Source: Hofstenia miamia (taxonomy: Eukaryota; Xenacoelomorpha; Acoela; Hofsteniidae). From it: 64,000 nucleotides of DNA. The position numbers were made by a program, and so were the translations under genes. The stretch spans positions 3,964,524 through 4,028,523 of the forward strand of contig CABFPE010000005.1 in assembly GCA_900660155.1 (NCBI GenBank), read 5' to 3'. Of the stretch, positions 35,831 to 46,787 are shown piece after piece (positions within the stretch are counted from its first letter, which is position 1; the number at the start of each line of letters is the position of its first letter). The notes under the pieces are model-generated. The model saw only the letters and a list, made by a program, of their open reading frames with translations, had not been told where the DNA came from and searched no databases.

Positions 35831-38800
35831 TTGACAAAATCCTATATAATTATTTCCCGCATTTAAAATACATACCTGTCCATTTTTATTATAATATTTA
35901 TAATTGCTCCATCATTTTTACTTAAGAAATTGGTTATTAAATAAATATTTACGAAAAATAATAAAAATTTGATGTAAACAATCAAAAAACACAATAAAAC
36001 ATTGTCAACAAAGGCCACAATTAAATATTATTTTTCAATAATTAAATTCCAGAAAAATGCTTTGGCATGATGTATCTATAATCCAAATTCAATATGTTCT
36101 GCTAATTATTTATTGATTTCTTTTTTATTATCAAATACTAGGGTATTTAGTTCAATTTTGATGTACCCATGCTATTTTTTGGGATGTCAAGCCTGTGACA
36201 TTTTTAATGCCTTCAACCCTGTTAAGTTTTTTAATGCTTTCAAGCTGGCAGAATGGCTTGCATTTACTTTCAATTTGAAGTTTACCGTGAGCGTTTTTTT
36301 CAAATTTCAAATTAATTTAAAATTCGCATTGCGCTTTTCTACATTGAACTGTATTCTGATTTTAATATTGCCTAACTTAAATTGCTAAGTTCTACACACC
36401 CTCTTATATTTATAGTCCTTTACCTTTAAAACGTTTCAAGTTTAAGCGTTTTGAGAGAGACTGAAATGGGCCTTTGAATTTCTTTGATTTCAGTCAAAAT
36501 TGATCTGTGAAAAACTCGCATTTTATTATGGATCTGAAAAACTCCTTTTATTTTATTGAAAGGTTTTATTTATAAATTGTTGTGAGGGCATTAATTTTAG
36601 AATTTCAAGTAATTTTCTGGAAGTAACTGTGCCCTGACTTGAACATGTATTTCAGTATGTACAGAGAAAATTGAATTGTGTCAGCAAAAAATGAAAATTG
36701 TGCTAATCTAAGAAATGGATTACTAAGTGTTCATTAGAGATTTCGTTCTACACTTTTAAGAATCAAACCTTAAGAAGTGTCTGTTCGGAATAACAATTGT
36801 TCAAACGTCAACGCTTAAAAAGCGAGAGTTTACCCAAAGGAATTTCAGGTTTTATCAAACTAATTCAAGGAATTGTGGAATTTTTTTGTTTCATTTGATG
36901 ATTTTCTGTCAGATTTCCTCTTTGTTTATTAATGAGAACATAATTCCACATAGAAGTTGACATCAAAATTTTTAATAGACCTCAGAAATTTGCTAGATTT
37001 TCAAATTTTTGAATTTTTTATAATAAAACCACTTTATAAAGAATAATACAGCGACGTCGCTAACTTTTCTTTGCAACCGATTCTTGCAGGTGACACACAT
37101 CAACGTTTGTGTAGACATAACTTGGAAGTATAGTTCTTATGGTTTTCAATGTTTTTGAAAGTGTCAAAAAATTTGCATTTCCACTTCTTACTTTCCTTCT
37201 AAATGAGAGATCATAATTATATAGAGATCCACTGTTTTGTAGGTAAGATTCTTTGAAAAAGACCAAAGTTAATACATTGTTTTGAAGGTAGTTGCTGCAG
37301 AATGGTTGAGCCGCATGTGTTGCAACTATTTCCATTGCTAAACTTTAATCAGATTTTTCATAGAATATAATTGTATGTTTTCTCTTTTATAATGAATTTT
37401 GTACTATTTTAATCGTAAGTTAAATTGGGTTAATTACAGCAGGCGCTTTAATTAACGCTTCATCAACGAGTCCTATTACCGTTTTCGAGTGTCTTCAATA
37501 CCTCTGTTACAAAAGGCATACGAGTAGCGAACACAATACGACAATACCGACCCAGATGTTATCTCAATTCGAAGTACTTGTGTTGTTTTCTGCAAATTTG
37601 TCTTCATTTCCACTAATTGCTTTTCCCGCATTTTCAATATATCTTCTCCCTGTTTCGTATGTTTCAATTATATCAATTTTTTATCAGCCTTGTTTCAAGG
37701 TTGTATGTGGAAGCTTTATACCTATACCCTCGGACTCGGAAGTGATGTAAAATTATTGATTTTTTCAAAGAAAGTAAAAAGCCAGCCTTTCTAAAAATTG
37801 AGTGAATTAATACGTTGATACATTATATAGGCTTTTGTTTGTGTTAAGTTGTAATGTTAGCTGACAACAATACAAATAAACAAATAAAAACGGAATATTA
37901 AACGCTTTTTATTTCATATTACTTAAATACCTGTTTTGAAAGGATGGAGTGTCAAAACGCCCTCTTAACAATACCGTTTTAATATACACTTGAGCGATAA
38001 ATGGTTTGTAATTCGAAAGCAGGTTCTTTGTAATTATCCCTTTTGAATAGAGTTGTTTTTTCTGTCAGCAAAGTACATTCTGCGTTTTAATTAAACCCCT
38101 CAGGAATTCATTAGTAAATATTTACACCAAACATTTCACACGAGTGTTTGTTTAGCTTACAGTATCTGAATTCTCTAACTACTCATTGCCTAATCTCATC
38201 CCTAAAAAGGTGCTTCCCTATTTTTAAGCTGTAAAATCTTAGAAAAAAAATTTTGGTGTGTCCATAAAAAGGGATATTATTCGGCTACATTGGTTGTTTT
38301 ACTAATAACAACTTCCAAAAAAATGCTTGAATTTTGAAATGTAGATAGAACAACAATACAAAAAGCTTCAATAACTATTCATAGCTGTAATAGATCCTTT
38401 CTCTATTTCTCCCTTTCAAAAATTATTTTAAATTGGGTTACCATACAATGTTCGTCAATTTTTATTAATGGGATTTACATCATTTAACTTATGTAGAGTA
38501 AAAAATTAAAAAGATATTTCATAAGTTGAAGTTTGTAAGCTCTTCAAAAGTTTAATCTTTATCATTTTAATAGCATAATAGTTTTTTAAGCATTTCATGT
38601 TTTTAAATATGTTTTCAGCTATCGCTTGATATATCCACCGTTTAGTATAATATTGTATCTATATATTCTATGTTTTTTTAAAAATTACACGTTTGAGTAA
38701 ACTTCAGATGGGATGTCATATAGGCTACATGCGTTCTTCTGATATGATATATATTTACATTTTTTAAGAAAAATTCAAATTTTACAACTATTTTACACAT

Positions 38801-39139
38801 TAGTGTTTTTGAATACATTCTTTGAAAAACAGGATATGAAAATTATTGAGTTTAAGATCCCTTACTGCAATTGGTTATAACCAAAGCAAGAAATTCAGCT
38901 CAAAATTAAATGCAACTACAGGTAACGTGCTTCTTTGTATACTTTTAGATAGTTTAGCCTCATTTCTTAAAGAAGAACTTTCTATAGTAATTATTTTTGA
39001 TAAAAATTTAAGTCTTTTCAGCGACCTCATTTGTCCTTAAGGGCATACCAATCCATTTCTGTGGAGGTTAGAAATGAATGTTATAAAATTGTTTGATGCT
39101 TATTTCGCTAACACTTGTACATTTCCGTCAATACCAAAT
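35831..39139. other. AT-rich non-coding DNA between candidate enhancers
   Basis: Open frames at 36113-36388 (plus), 37060-37335 (minus), 37476-37667 (minus) and 37556-37750 (plus) show no family resemblance. No transposon recognised. Confidence 0.45.
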
Positions 39140-39460
39140 TAATATTGGCATACAATTACGCATCAACGCTTTGAAGCGTATTAGCATTCTAGGACGGCCC
39201 AGTAGCTAAATTGATCTCCCAGTGGTGGCAATTATGTCAGAGGACCATTGAGCCCCATGCGTTTAAACATTTGCCAGCTCGTTCACACTTCCAGCTGTTC
39301 TTAATTGTTGAAAGTAATGGGCTGTTGTTAAACAAAAGCTCTGTCATTTATTAACACTGGGTGATGAAATTGACACCCATTAATTATCGGCCGATTCTTT
39401 CCGCAATCAAATTAATTAGAAGGCGAGATTTCATTTATGGATGTCTCACTTTGATTCCAA
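39140..39460. promoter_or_regulatory. Candidate enhancer D, 3 kb from nkx2.1
   Basis: Complex non-coding island with the E-box CAGCTG (39292-39297), forkhead-like GTTAAACA (39327-39334), TTAATTATC, TTAATTAG and CAATTATG homeodomain cores. It lies about 3 kb past the 3' end of nkx2.1 and only about 45 bp from the Helitron insertion point at 39504/39505. An open frame at 39361-39645 overlaps it but shows no coding character. Confidence 0.3.
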
Positions 39461-39504
39461 ATGGTTTAGAATTCAATACATGCGTATTCAGCCTCATTAG
39501 TTTA

Positions 39505-40198
39505 TTTTATATAAATTCTTCATTAAATGATAGTACGAATTTATTCCTTTACACATATTTGCTGTTCTTCACTATGAATGTATTTTACCGAAATTTTTAT
39601 TACTGTTATAAGGCGCTTTTAGTAAATATTAAACATCTTAAGTAAACACTCTGCGGTAATACAAAGAAGGTTAAATTCTACTATTCAGTCTGCTAAAAAA
39701 TTTCAAATTACTGGTAGGTAAATAAACGTAGCGACGTGAAGACTGAAAAAAAGATGCGTCGAAACTAAAAGATTCAGTTAAAATTTATTCTCAAGTTATT
39801 GAATTTCCTTAAATTGTTGACTTCAGCATACCTTAGGAATGGTACTGTGTAATTTTCAGGTATTAAAATTGTTAGTTTTTTCAACCTTGATGTCAATTTA
39901 TTACTGTATGAAACTAGAATTATGATTTTTAAAAGTCTCTACGATTTTCTCAAGTAAGTTTGGCAAGCACTGAGGGAAATGTACTTTTGTATCTGGCATG
40001 TTTTTTATGAGACATCGTAGTTTGGATGATGTAAGTGAAATATCTCTATTGGTTGAGTATTTAGCAACGCTTTCACACGATCATAACAACTGGAGACAAT
40101 GTCAACAATGTACAGAAGTTAGCTTTTAATAAACTCACAGCTCTCCACATAATTAACGCACGCTTTGACCTACTTTTATGTGAATGTGCATTTCCAGA
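39505..40198. repeat. First copy of a 694-bp duplication (Helitron empty-site allele)
   Basis: Identical, by reading, to 40319-41012 at a constant offset of 814 bp. It is contiguous on its left with unique DNA ending in A at 39504, so the A|T junction 39504/39505 represents the uninterrupted site. It ends abruptly at the n at 40199. Confidence 0.9.
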
Positions 40199-40199
40199 N

Positions 40200-40318
40200 T
40201 TATAAACTTAAGCTGTATGCATAACATGTGACTTTAATTAGAATAAATATCTTTACTAAAACATATTATCGTCTTTTACTTTTCAAATACCCCGGGCAAC
40301 GCCGGGTACCCCTGCTAG
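40200..40318 (+). mobile_element. Helitron 3' terminus (119 bp visible)
   Basis: Ends with a GC-rich hairpin CCCGGGCAACGCCGGG (about 40291-40306), eight bases, then CTAG at 40315-40318 followed by T. This is the classical Helitron 3' signature: short hairpin, CTRR, insertion between A and T. The 5' TC end and body are missing because the assembly begins at the n at 40199. No Rep/helicase coding visible. Confidence 0.88.
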
Positions 40319-41012
40319 TTTTATATAAATTCTTCATTAAATGATAGTACGAATTTATTCCTTTACACATATTTGCTGTTCTTCACTATGAATGTATTTT
40401 ACCGAAATTTTTATTACTGTTATAAGGCGCTTTTAGTAAATATTAAACATCTTAAGTAAACACTCTGCGGTAATACAAAGAAGGTTAAATTCTACTATTC
40501 AGTCTGCTAAAAAATTTCAAATTACTGGTAGGTAAATAAACGTAGCGACGTGAAGACTGAAAAAAAGATGCGTCGAAACTAAAAGATTCAGTTAAAATTT
40601 ATTCTCAAGTTATTGAATTTCCTTAAATTGTTGACTTCAGCATACCTTAGGAATGGTACTGTGTAATTTTCAGGTATTAAAATTGTTAGTTTTTTCAACC
40701 TTGATGTCAATTTATTACTGTATGAAACTAGAATTATGATTTTTAAAAGTCTCTACGATTTTCTCAAGTAAGTTTGGCAAGCACTGAGGGAAATGTACTT
40801 TTGTATCTGGCATGTTTTTTATGAGACATCGTAGTTTGGATGATGTAAGTGAAATATCTCTATTGGTTGAGTATTTAGCAACGCTTTCACACGATCATAA
40901 CAACTGGAGACAATGTCAACAATGTACAGAAGTTAGCTTTTAATAAACTCACAGCTCTCCACATAATTAACGCACGCTTTGACCTACTTTTATGTGAATG
41001 TGCATTTCCAGA
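40319..41012. repeat. Second copy of the 694-bp duplication (Helitron right flank)
   Basis: Begins exactly after CTAG of the Helitron end and matches 39505-40198. It continues on the right into unique DNA, so this copy is the one joined to the nkx2.1 side. Confidence 0.9.
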
Positions 41013-42423
41013 TGCTGCATTATTCTGTTCACTATATTTAACTTTATTTCTATTGTTAAACGATTTTAATATTACATCTCCACATATAAGTACATTTAGA
41101 AATTTTCAAGTTATTTCATAATATAAAAAACGTAAATCCATTTTCTCGACTTAATTTATGTCTGGTAGATGTTTACTGGAAGAGTGATATAATCACTTCT
41201 GATATTTCAACAGGTTTTTAGGCTATTTGACATTTCATAAGTTTTCAAACAATTCTATCTGTATTTTTATTGATAATATAAAAATTTGAACATTCGTTAT
41301 TTAAATGGACCCTCGATAATGTGTTTCAGAAATTTAAATAAAATTTTTCAATTTGGGTTATATACAAAAAAATACTGATGTTTTACCACTAAATTTCAGA
41401 CATTATGATTAGGAAAGGATGTACGTATAACTTCTTAGATACAAAAGTCGTGATACATTAAAAATATTTTTGAATTTTACATATGTAAATGCAATTGGTT
41501 TTTTCACTTTAAATGAACTTTTCATAGATTACATATTTTTTATGTAACTGATTTCAATTTAGATTTTTCGAAGCTGCTGACTTAGAAACTAGTTTTGGTC
41601 TATGTACATATTCGAAAGGTATCACTGATGTCAAAAGAAAATCGAATGGAATTTTTGAAAAAATTTAATTAATATTACAGACTGGATTTAAATGATATGT
41701 GAGAGACATACATGATTAAATATGTTTTCTAATATTTTCGTATAATAAATTTTACAATTCAGTATTTAATTCCATCTTAATTTATATGAAAACGCATATG
41801 AATTTGAGTTTCGGGTTTTCATAAAACCAAGTGTAGGTGTAACATGATACTTGGGTGATAAGTCATAAACTGTTTACTTGAAAATGCAAAAAACTTGCTT
41901 GATTTCTGACCGAATTACGTGCCAATAAATAAACTATATAAACAAACAAATCAGAACTTGATTTGTTATGCAAAACTTTCAGGCCATTTGTAAATACACT
42001 GCACTCTTAGTTCATTTTTTAAATTCCTTTAACATGAAGTAAGCGTTCCCTCTAGAAAATTTACGAAATCATAATTCCTACCTAGCGATGTATTGTAAAA
42101 AACTTGATAACTAGCAATAAATGATTCTTAGGTAACATCTGTATCACGTTTCTCAAGTTAAAAACTGTAAAAAAAATTGTAATTGTAAACAATTTTGTAT
42201 TTTCTTATAAATGTATTTTTATGAAAAATTTACTATTTTTTGAGGGTGATATGACTATACTTAATTAAAATAATTGCTTGTATTTAATAATAAATTTGAA
42301 ATATTTGTAAATATCAAATATAAATAAATTAGATTTAAAATAAAATGTATGAAAAAACGTTTGGATATTAAACATAGAATTTAACTAAAACTAATTTAAC
42401 AAAATTTACAAAAACATATATGG
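41013..42423. other. nkx2.1 3' flank
   Basis: AT-rich and presumably includes the nkx2.1 3' UTR. On the minus strand an ATTAAA polyadenylation-variant signal occurs near 42290, about 130 bp after the stop codon; a canonical AATAAA appears only near 41270. No other feature seen. Confidence 0.4.
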
Positions 42424-43518
42424 TCACCAAATGCGCGTAGCAGCGGCCATTAGATTGGCAGGTGCGTACGGCTGCAAGGAGTCATGTGAAATAGGGTAAC
42501 CTGGTAGCGGGTTATAGTCTATTGAGTTTGTATGAGTGGGTGGAAGCACTGCTTGACCATACTCTGATTCTTTGATTTCATCCAAAGATTGGACGCTTTC
42601 CGGACTTTGTACGTCAGAATTGGATCCACTGGAAATAGATTTTTCGTTTTTGATGCATAAGTCCTTAGCTGGTGATGAAGGGAGAATGATGTTGGAATCA
42701 AGTGGCTGAGATTCTCCTGATTTTTCTTTGGATGCGCGTTTGTACTTGTAGCGATGGTTTTGAAACCAGATCTTCACCTGCGTTGGTGTGAGGTTGATTA
42801 GTTGCGCGAGGTTCTCTCGTTCTGGGGCGCTAAGATACCGCTGTTGCTTGAATCTTCGTTCCAACTCATAAACCTGAGCTTGGGTAAACAGCACGCGTCT
42901 TTTTCTTCGTTGTTGGGTTGCTCCCATAAACTTCGTGCTGTCCGGACCAAATCCAATACCCATTCCTGTCACAGAAGATGGATGTACCAAACGTGGAACT
43001 AAATTTAGAAGTTAAGAATGTTTAAATTTAATTTTAATTAAATTAATAATGCAAAATTGAATTATCATATAATAGTAATTATTTTCGGTTTTTGTAGTTT
43101 ATAAATTTTATAATAAAAATTAAAATTTTTCAAAATATTTTTGGAAGGAATTTTAAGAAAACGGAATATTTAAAAACCAATTTTTTAAATTTGAAAACTT
43201 ACATCCAAGTCTGTCTGAAGCTCCGTTATACCAGTTTGAGGCGGCAGTGTGTCTCGCAAAATGTTCTGGGTAAGTTAAGCCAGCCGTGGCGGAGGGAAAT
43301 CCAGTTGAAAATCCGGGTGTGAGATCACTTTGAGTACAATAGCTGCCCATCATAGACTGTCCCAATTGGGACATGTAGGGAGAATTGGACTGGATATTCT
43401 GTCTGGGATAAGGTGCAAATGTGTTGAAAGATGAATCCATTCTGGAATGCTGCAGTGGATCGACTTGACTTAGGATATCGGTTACCGAAAATGACGACTG
43501 TTTTGGGCTAAGTGACAT
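42424..43518 (-). CDS. nkx2.1: NK2-class homeobox transcription factor, Nkx2.1/TTF-1 (scarecrow) orthologue
   Basis: DNA-binding transcription factor, expected in the nucleus; the family patterns foregut/pharynx, ventral forebrain and neurosecretory cells. Exon 1 is 43518-43203 and exon 2 is 42998-42424, with a 204-bp phase-1 intron bounded by GTAAGT and TTTAG; joined length 891 bp, 296 aa. The ATG at 43518 gives [16 protein letters not shown], closely matching the vertebrate start; a longer open frame to 43533 begins with GTG and is not used. The TN (tinman) repressor motif is at residues 10-20. The homeodomain is residues 136-195, with W183, F189-less core WFQN (W183-N186) and the NK2-diagnostic Tyr at 189 (homeodomain position 54). 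Residues around the exon junction (LGFPRL) and the C-terminal ATRIW resemble the family's DPRFP and GRTW. Oddities: Tyr at homeodomain position 56, where Met or Cys is usual, and no clear NK2-specific domain after the homeodomain. Its coding sequence is visibly less AT-rich than its surroundings. The splice sites are inferred, not tested. Confidence 0.96.
42999..43202 (-). other. nkx2.1: Phase-1 intron of nkx2.1
   Basis: Donor GTAAGT at 43202-43197 and acceptor AAATTTAG ending at 42999 on the minus strand. Splicing splits a Phe codon (T from exon 1, TT from exon 2) and keeps one open frame across the junction. The interior is AT-rich with no open frame. An intron between the TN motif and the homeodomain is usual in this family; I infer the boundaries from frame and consensus only. 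Confidence 0.9.
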
Positions 43519-44020
43519 ACCCACGTAACTCACTGGGTGATTATATTTGGTGTTGTGCTTGTATCGGCTACAAGTGCACTGTTGTTGCTTTCAATTAATT
43601 ATCACGACCAGTAAGCACTCTACTTTATAACTTTTTGCGTATTCAATTTTTATTGGAGCATTTTCGAATGCTGATTTCGCGATTCTCGCTTGCTGATTGG
43701 TCCATTAAATCAGTCAATAAACATTGACTGTTTAGCGGTTTTTGCCGATCAAAAAGCGAGACTTGTGCCATGTTGCAGGAATATGTCAACACATAGAAAT
43801 GACTTTTTAAGTACAATGTAAACAACAAACTTAAGTAATTCAATGCGTTAACATTTTATGTGTTTAAGACGAAAACTCTTTTCTCTATAAACAATGCTGT
43901 TATGATGCATAAAGCAAATTCTGTGCTACAATTAATTATTTACCCCCTATTGTTTGCCCTCTGCCTTGTGTACATTCTTTATTACACACACAATTCGAGA
44001 GGTTGACCACTTGACTAACT
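43519..44020 (-). promoter_or_regulatory. Putative nkx2.1 promoter-proximal region
   Basis: Upstream of the start codon, the minus strand reads TATAAAG at 43629-43623, about 105 bp before the ATG, which would give a short 5' UTR of roughly 80 bp. A CAAGTG core, part of the NK2 binding consensus, lies at 43571-43576. A full CCACTTGA site, the reverse complement of the classical TTF-1 motif, lies at 44007-44014. TAATTA-type homeodomain sites occur near 43926-43940. These motif matches are seen directly; promoter activity and autoregulation are inference. Confidence 0.4.
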
Positions 44021-44030
44021 GTATTTAGTA

Positions 44031-46786
44031 TCGCATACTATTAACTTTTATTTAAACACAAATTATAATTACTTTCCACTATATGTAATGCTCATACCGG
44101 TAGTTTTTCTTTAAATTTTAAATTTGAGAGTTGAAAACTGTATGGACTGGATACATTCGTTCAAATTTAAACGTATGCATGCATTTATTATGTTGTGAAT
44201 AATTCCATCATAGGAATTGGTGTCAATTGTAACGTCATTCATTTCTGATTAATGTAACACAATAACGCATTGATAAATTATTAATTATACGAAAATATAA
44301 TTTCAAAGTGTGAATTTATTTTTGACATCAATGAAAAACAGTTTTTATTAATTTAGTTAGTCATCTTTAAGTTTTTATATTGTTAATGTATAGTCAAGTG
44401 TCAAGTACAACATTCACACATTTCATATTTTCAAATTTTTTACTGCTACTGAAAGTGTTAAGCTAATTTGTTGTAAGGATTCCCAATTTATTTGAATAGA
44501 TTGGAATGTTTGCAATAACTTTAAATGGAAGAATATTGTATCAATATTTCTTGTTTTGGAATATATTTCACTATGATTGTCGAAGTTTATTGAAAAACAA
44601 TTATATGTATACCTTTAGGTGCGAAGCAAGTTAAAAAAGTAGATAAGCTGAGAATCACAAAAACTAACTAGTAAGCTGTTTATAAAATGAACATGTTTGT
44701 AAATAAGTATCAAAATATGTAAGTGAAGGTTTTAAATTGAGACTCAGTAAGCAACAACTTAAAAATTGCAATGACTTTAAAAAATATTTTTATTTCAATA
44801 AAAGATTGTAGTGTTTTAAGTATTTTTAGAGACACAATTATTTGAATTCACTGATTGCTTATTTATTCCTGTAATCAAATGTGCTTCTTATTTCTTAATA
44901 ATGGAATTTGTATTTATTCCTATACTTAAAGTTGTAATCTTTGCATACCTTTAATTCTCACGTATTGTCGGTGACATGCGCATGCGTTCTTATATAGAGT
45001 GGGAGCAATCTCAATTTTGATCAATTTTATTGTTCAATTACAAGGCAGATTCCGCTAAAAACTGAAAATATTGCAAAAAACGGTTGTTAACAGCATTTTA
45101 CTGCTTTAGTTCTTAATTTATTTAAAATTTATCATGAAATATTATATTCTTTAACAAAAAAGACAATGTTGAAAGTCTGAAGTAAGGAATATTGCCACAT
45201 GCCCCCCCCCCTTAAATACGCTCTGTCAGTAATCTATGATCCTCCTATATTAGCATTCCGATCAGATGGAATGTTAATGCACTGTTTTGAAAAAATTCAA
45301 ATGTTTCGTAATGATTGTAAAAGTGTATCGAGGAATAACTTTATTTCACACTTCTGTTTATTTCAATTATGAATGTTCCTACGTTAAAACTCCCACTTGC
45401 AAACAAGTCGATACATTTGATTTTTAAAATCGAATTTTGCTTTAAAATAACCAATCATGACATATTGCAAATCCCAGTTTAAATGTTTTTGATGCTTTCT
45501 ATCCTGTTTGAAAAATGGAGCAAGCAGATATGTCTAGTCCACCACGCAGCATGGGTCACTTTTGACGTAGAAAAACCGAATATCGAAAGTTGTATTTTAA
45601 TAGTTTATATGCTTAATTTCTCTTGTATTTAGTTTATTTTATTGCTTTAATATTGTTTTAATAAATATTTGTAATTATAACTTTATCAAGATCAAGTATC
45701 AACTGTTTGACCCCATGGGTCAATTATGTGGGTTGAGTTGGCGTGGGTTATAACTCAAAATACCTGTTCTATTTGCTATTCTGATCTGAACAGCCGTAAC
45801 TTTCATCACTTTTTCTAAAACGAAATATCTAAAATATTTTGGAATTCATGAAATTTCTAGACTACGATACAAAAAGCTACCATTTAGTAACAGATCTTGT
45901 TTCCGTTTTATTAAGAATCACACTCCAAATTTCGGCATAGAAGTTTAAGGGCAAAGTAAAACTTAATTTTCGACATTTTATTCCGCACTGATGGATTCTT
46001 TGATGCTTTAATAAAAGCTATTAAATCAGAGCAAAGTATTAAATACATTCATTTCAAAAAAAATTGACACCAATTGCTTAATGGGAAACAATTTTTCTAT
46101 TTGCAATTGTGAGTTTATCACAATTTTAATTAGGAATAATGTGATTATTTATAATTAATCTTCATTTTCACTTTGTATAGTTTTGAAATGTTATAATTGG
46201 AGATTACAACAGTAGTCGTTGGATTTGTATTAAAGTAATTTTTCACCAATATTGGAATACTTCATTTATTATTCACATGGCGATCTTTTTTTCTTACAAC
46301 CTGCGGAATAAATTCTATACACACATGAAATACTTAGCTAAAATTCAATTTCTCAAAATGTTAAATTGGCGAAGAATCCAGTCAAGAAAGGTTCGCTATC
46401 TAGCAGTTAAAAAGTTAAGTTGGCAATATTATAGAAAATGTACAATATTGCAAAAAGCTTTAAGATGTACTTTACCAACCTTTTTTAATGATTAATTTTT
46501 TAAGAAATATAATACATGTATTTTCTTTTAAAAAAGTAAATATTAGCAAATTGAAGGAAAAAATTCATAGTTTCCACAGATTTCAGTTTCACTAACAGTT
46601 TTCTTGGTATTTCTTTTAGTAAAATCTACCCATTCGTTTTTGGAGAAAACTTGTTGGCAACAAACAAAAAATCACAGACGAAAACAATATTACTTAGAGG
46701 AAGAAATTATTTATTTCATCTATACTATTCAATATTCTCGTCATACATTACATATATTTATTAATTGCGAAATATTCGATCACTAA
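44031..46786. other. nkx2.1 upstream desert
   Basis: AT-rich, with a C10 tract near 45203 that may mark a MITE end. Open frames at 46277-46495 and 46604-46786 (plus) are basic or aromatic-rich low-complexity products without family resemblance. Confidence 0.45.
44930..45030 (+). promoter_or_regulatory. Possible isolated promoter: NRF1-like site then TATA-like motif
   Basis: A GCGCATGCG core, close to the NRF1 consensus, occurs near 44980 in very AT-rich DNA and is followed by TTATATAGAG. No open reading frame follows, so if it is a promoter its transcript would be non-coding. The match may be chance. Confidence 0.12.
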
Positions 46787-46787
46787 G

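Noticed and set aside
36113..36388. 91-codon hydrophobic frame
   Set aside because: Phe/Leu/Asn-rich, as expected from AT-rich DNA; no recognisable domain.
37060..37335. 91-codon minus-strand frame
   Set aside because: Reasonable composition but no recognisable motif, splice context or neighbouring exon.
39361..39645. 94-codon plus-strand frame near 39.4 kb
   Set aside because: Starts inside candidate enhancer D and runs into the Helitron-flank duplication; composition is AT-driven and no family fits.
42802..43002. Plus-strand open frame over the nkx2.1 homeobox
   Set aside because: Antisense shadow of the conserved homeodomain exon.
43518..43533. Longer nkx2.1 N-terminus starting at 43533
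   Set aside because: The codon at 43533 is GTG; the ATG at 43518 gives the family-typical MSxSPK start.
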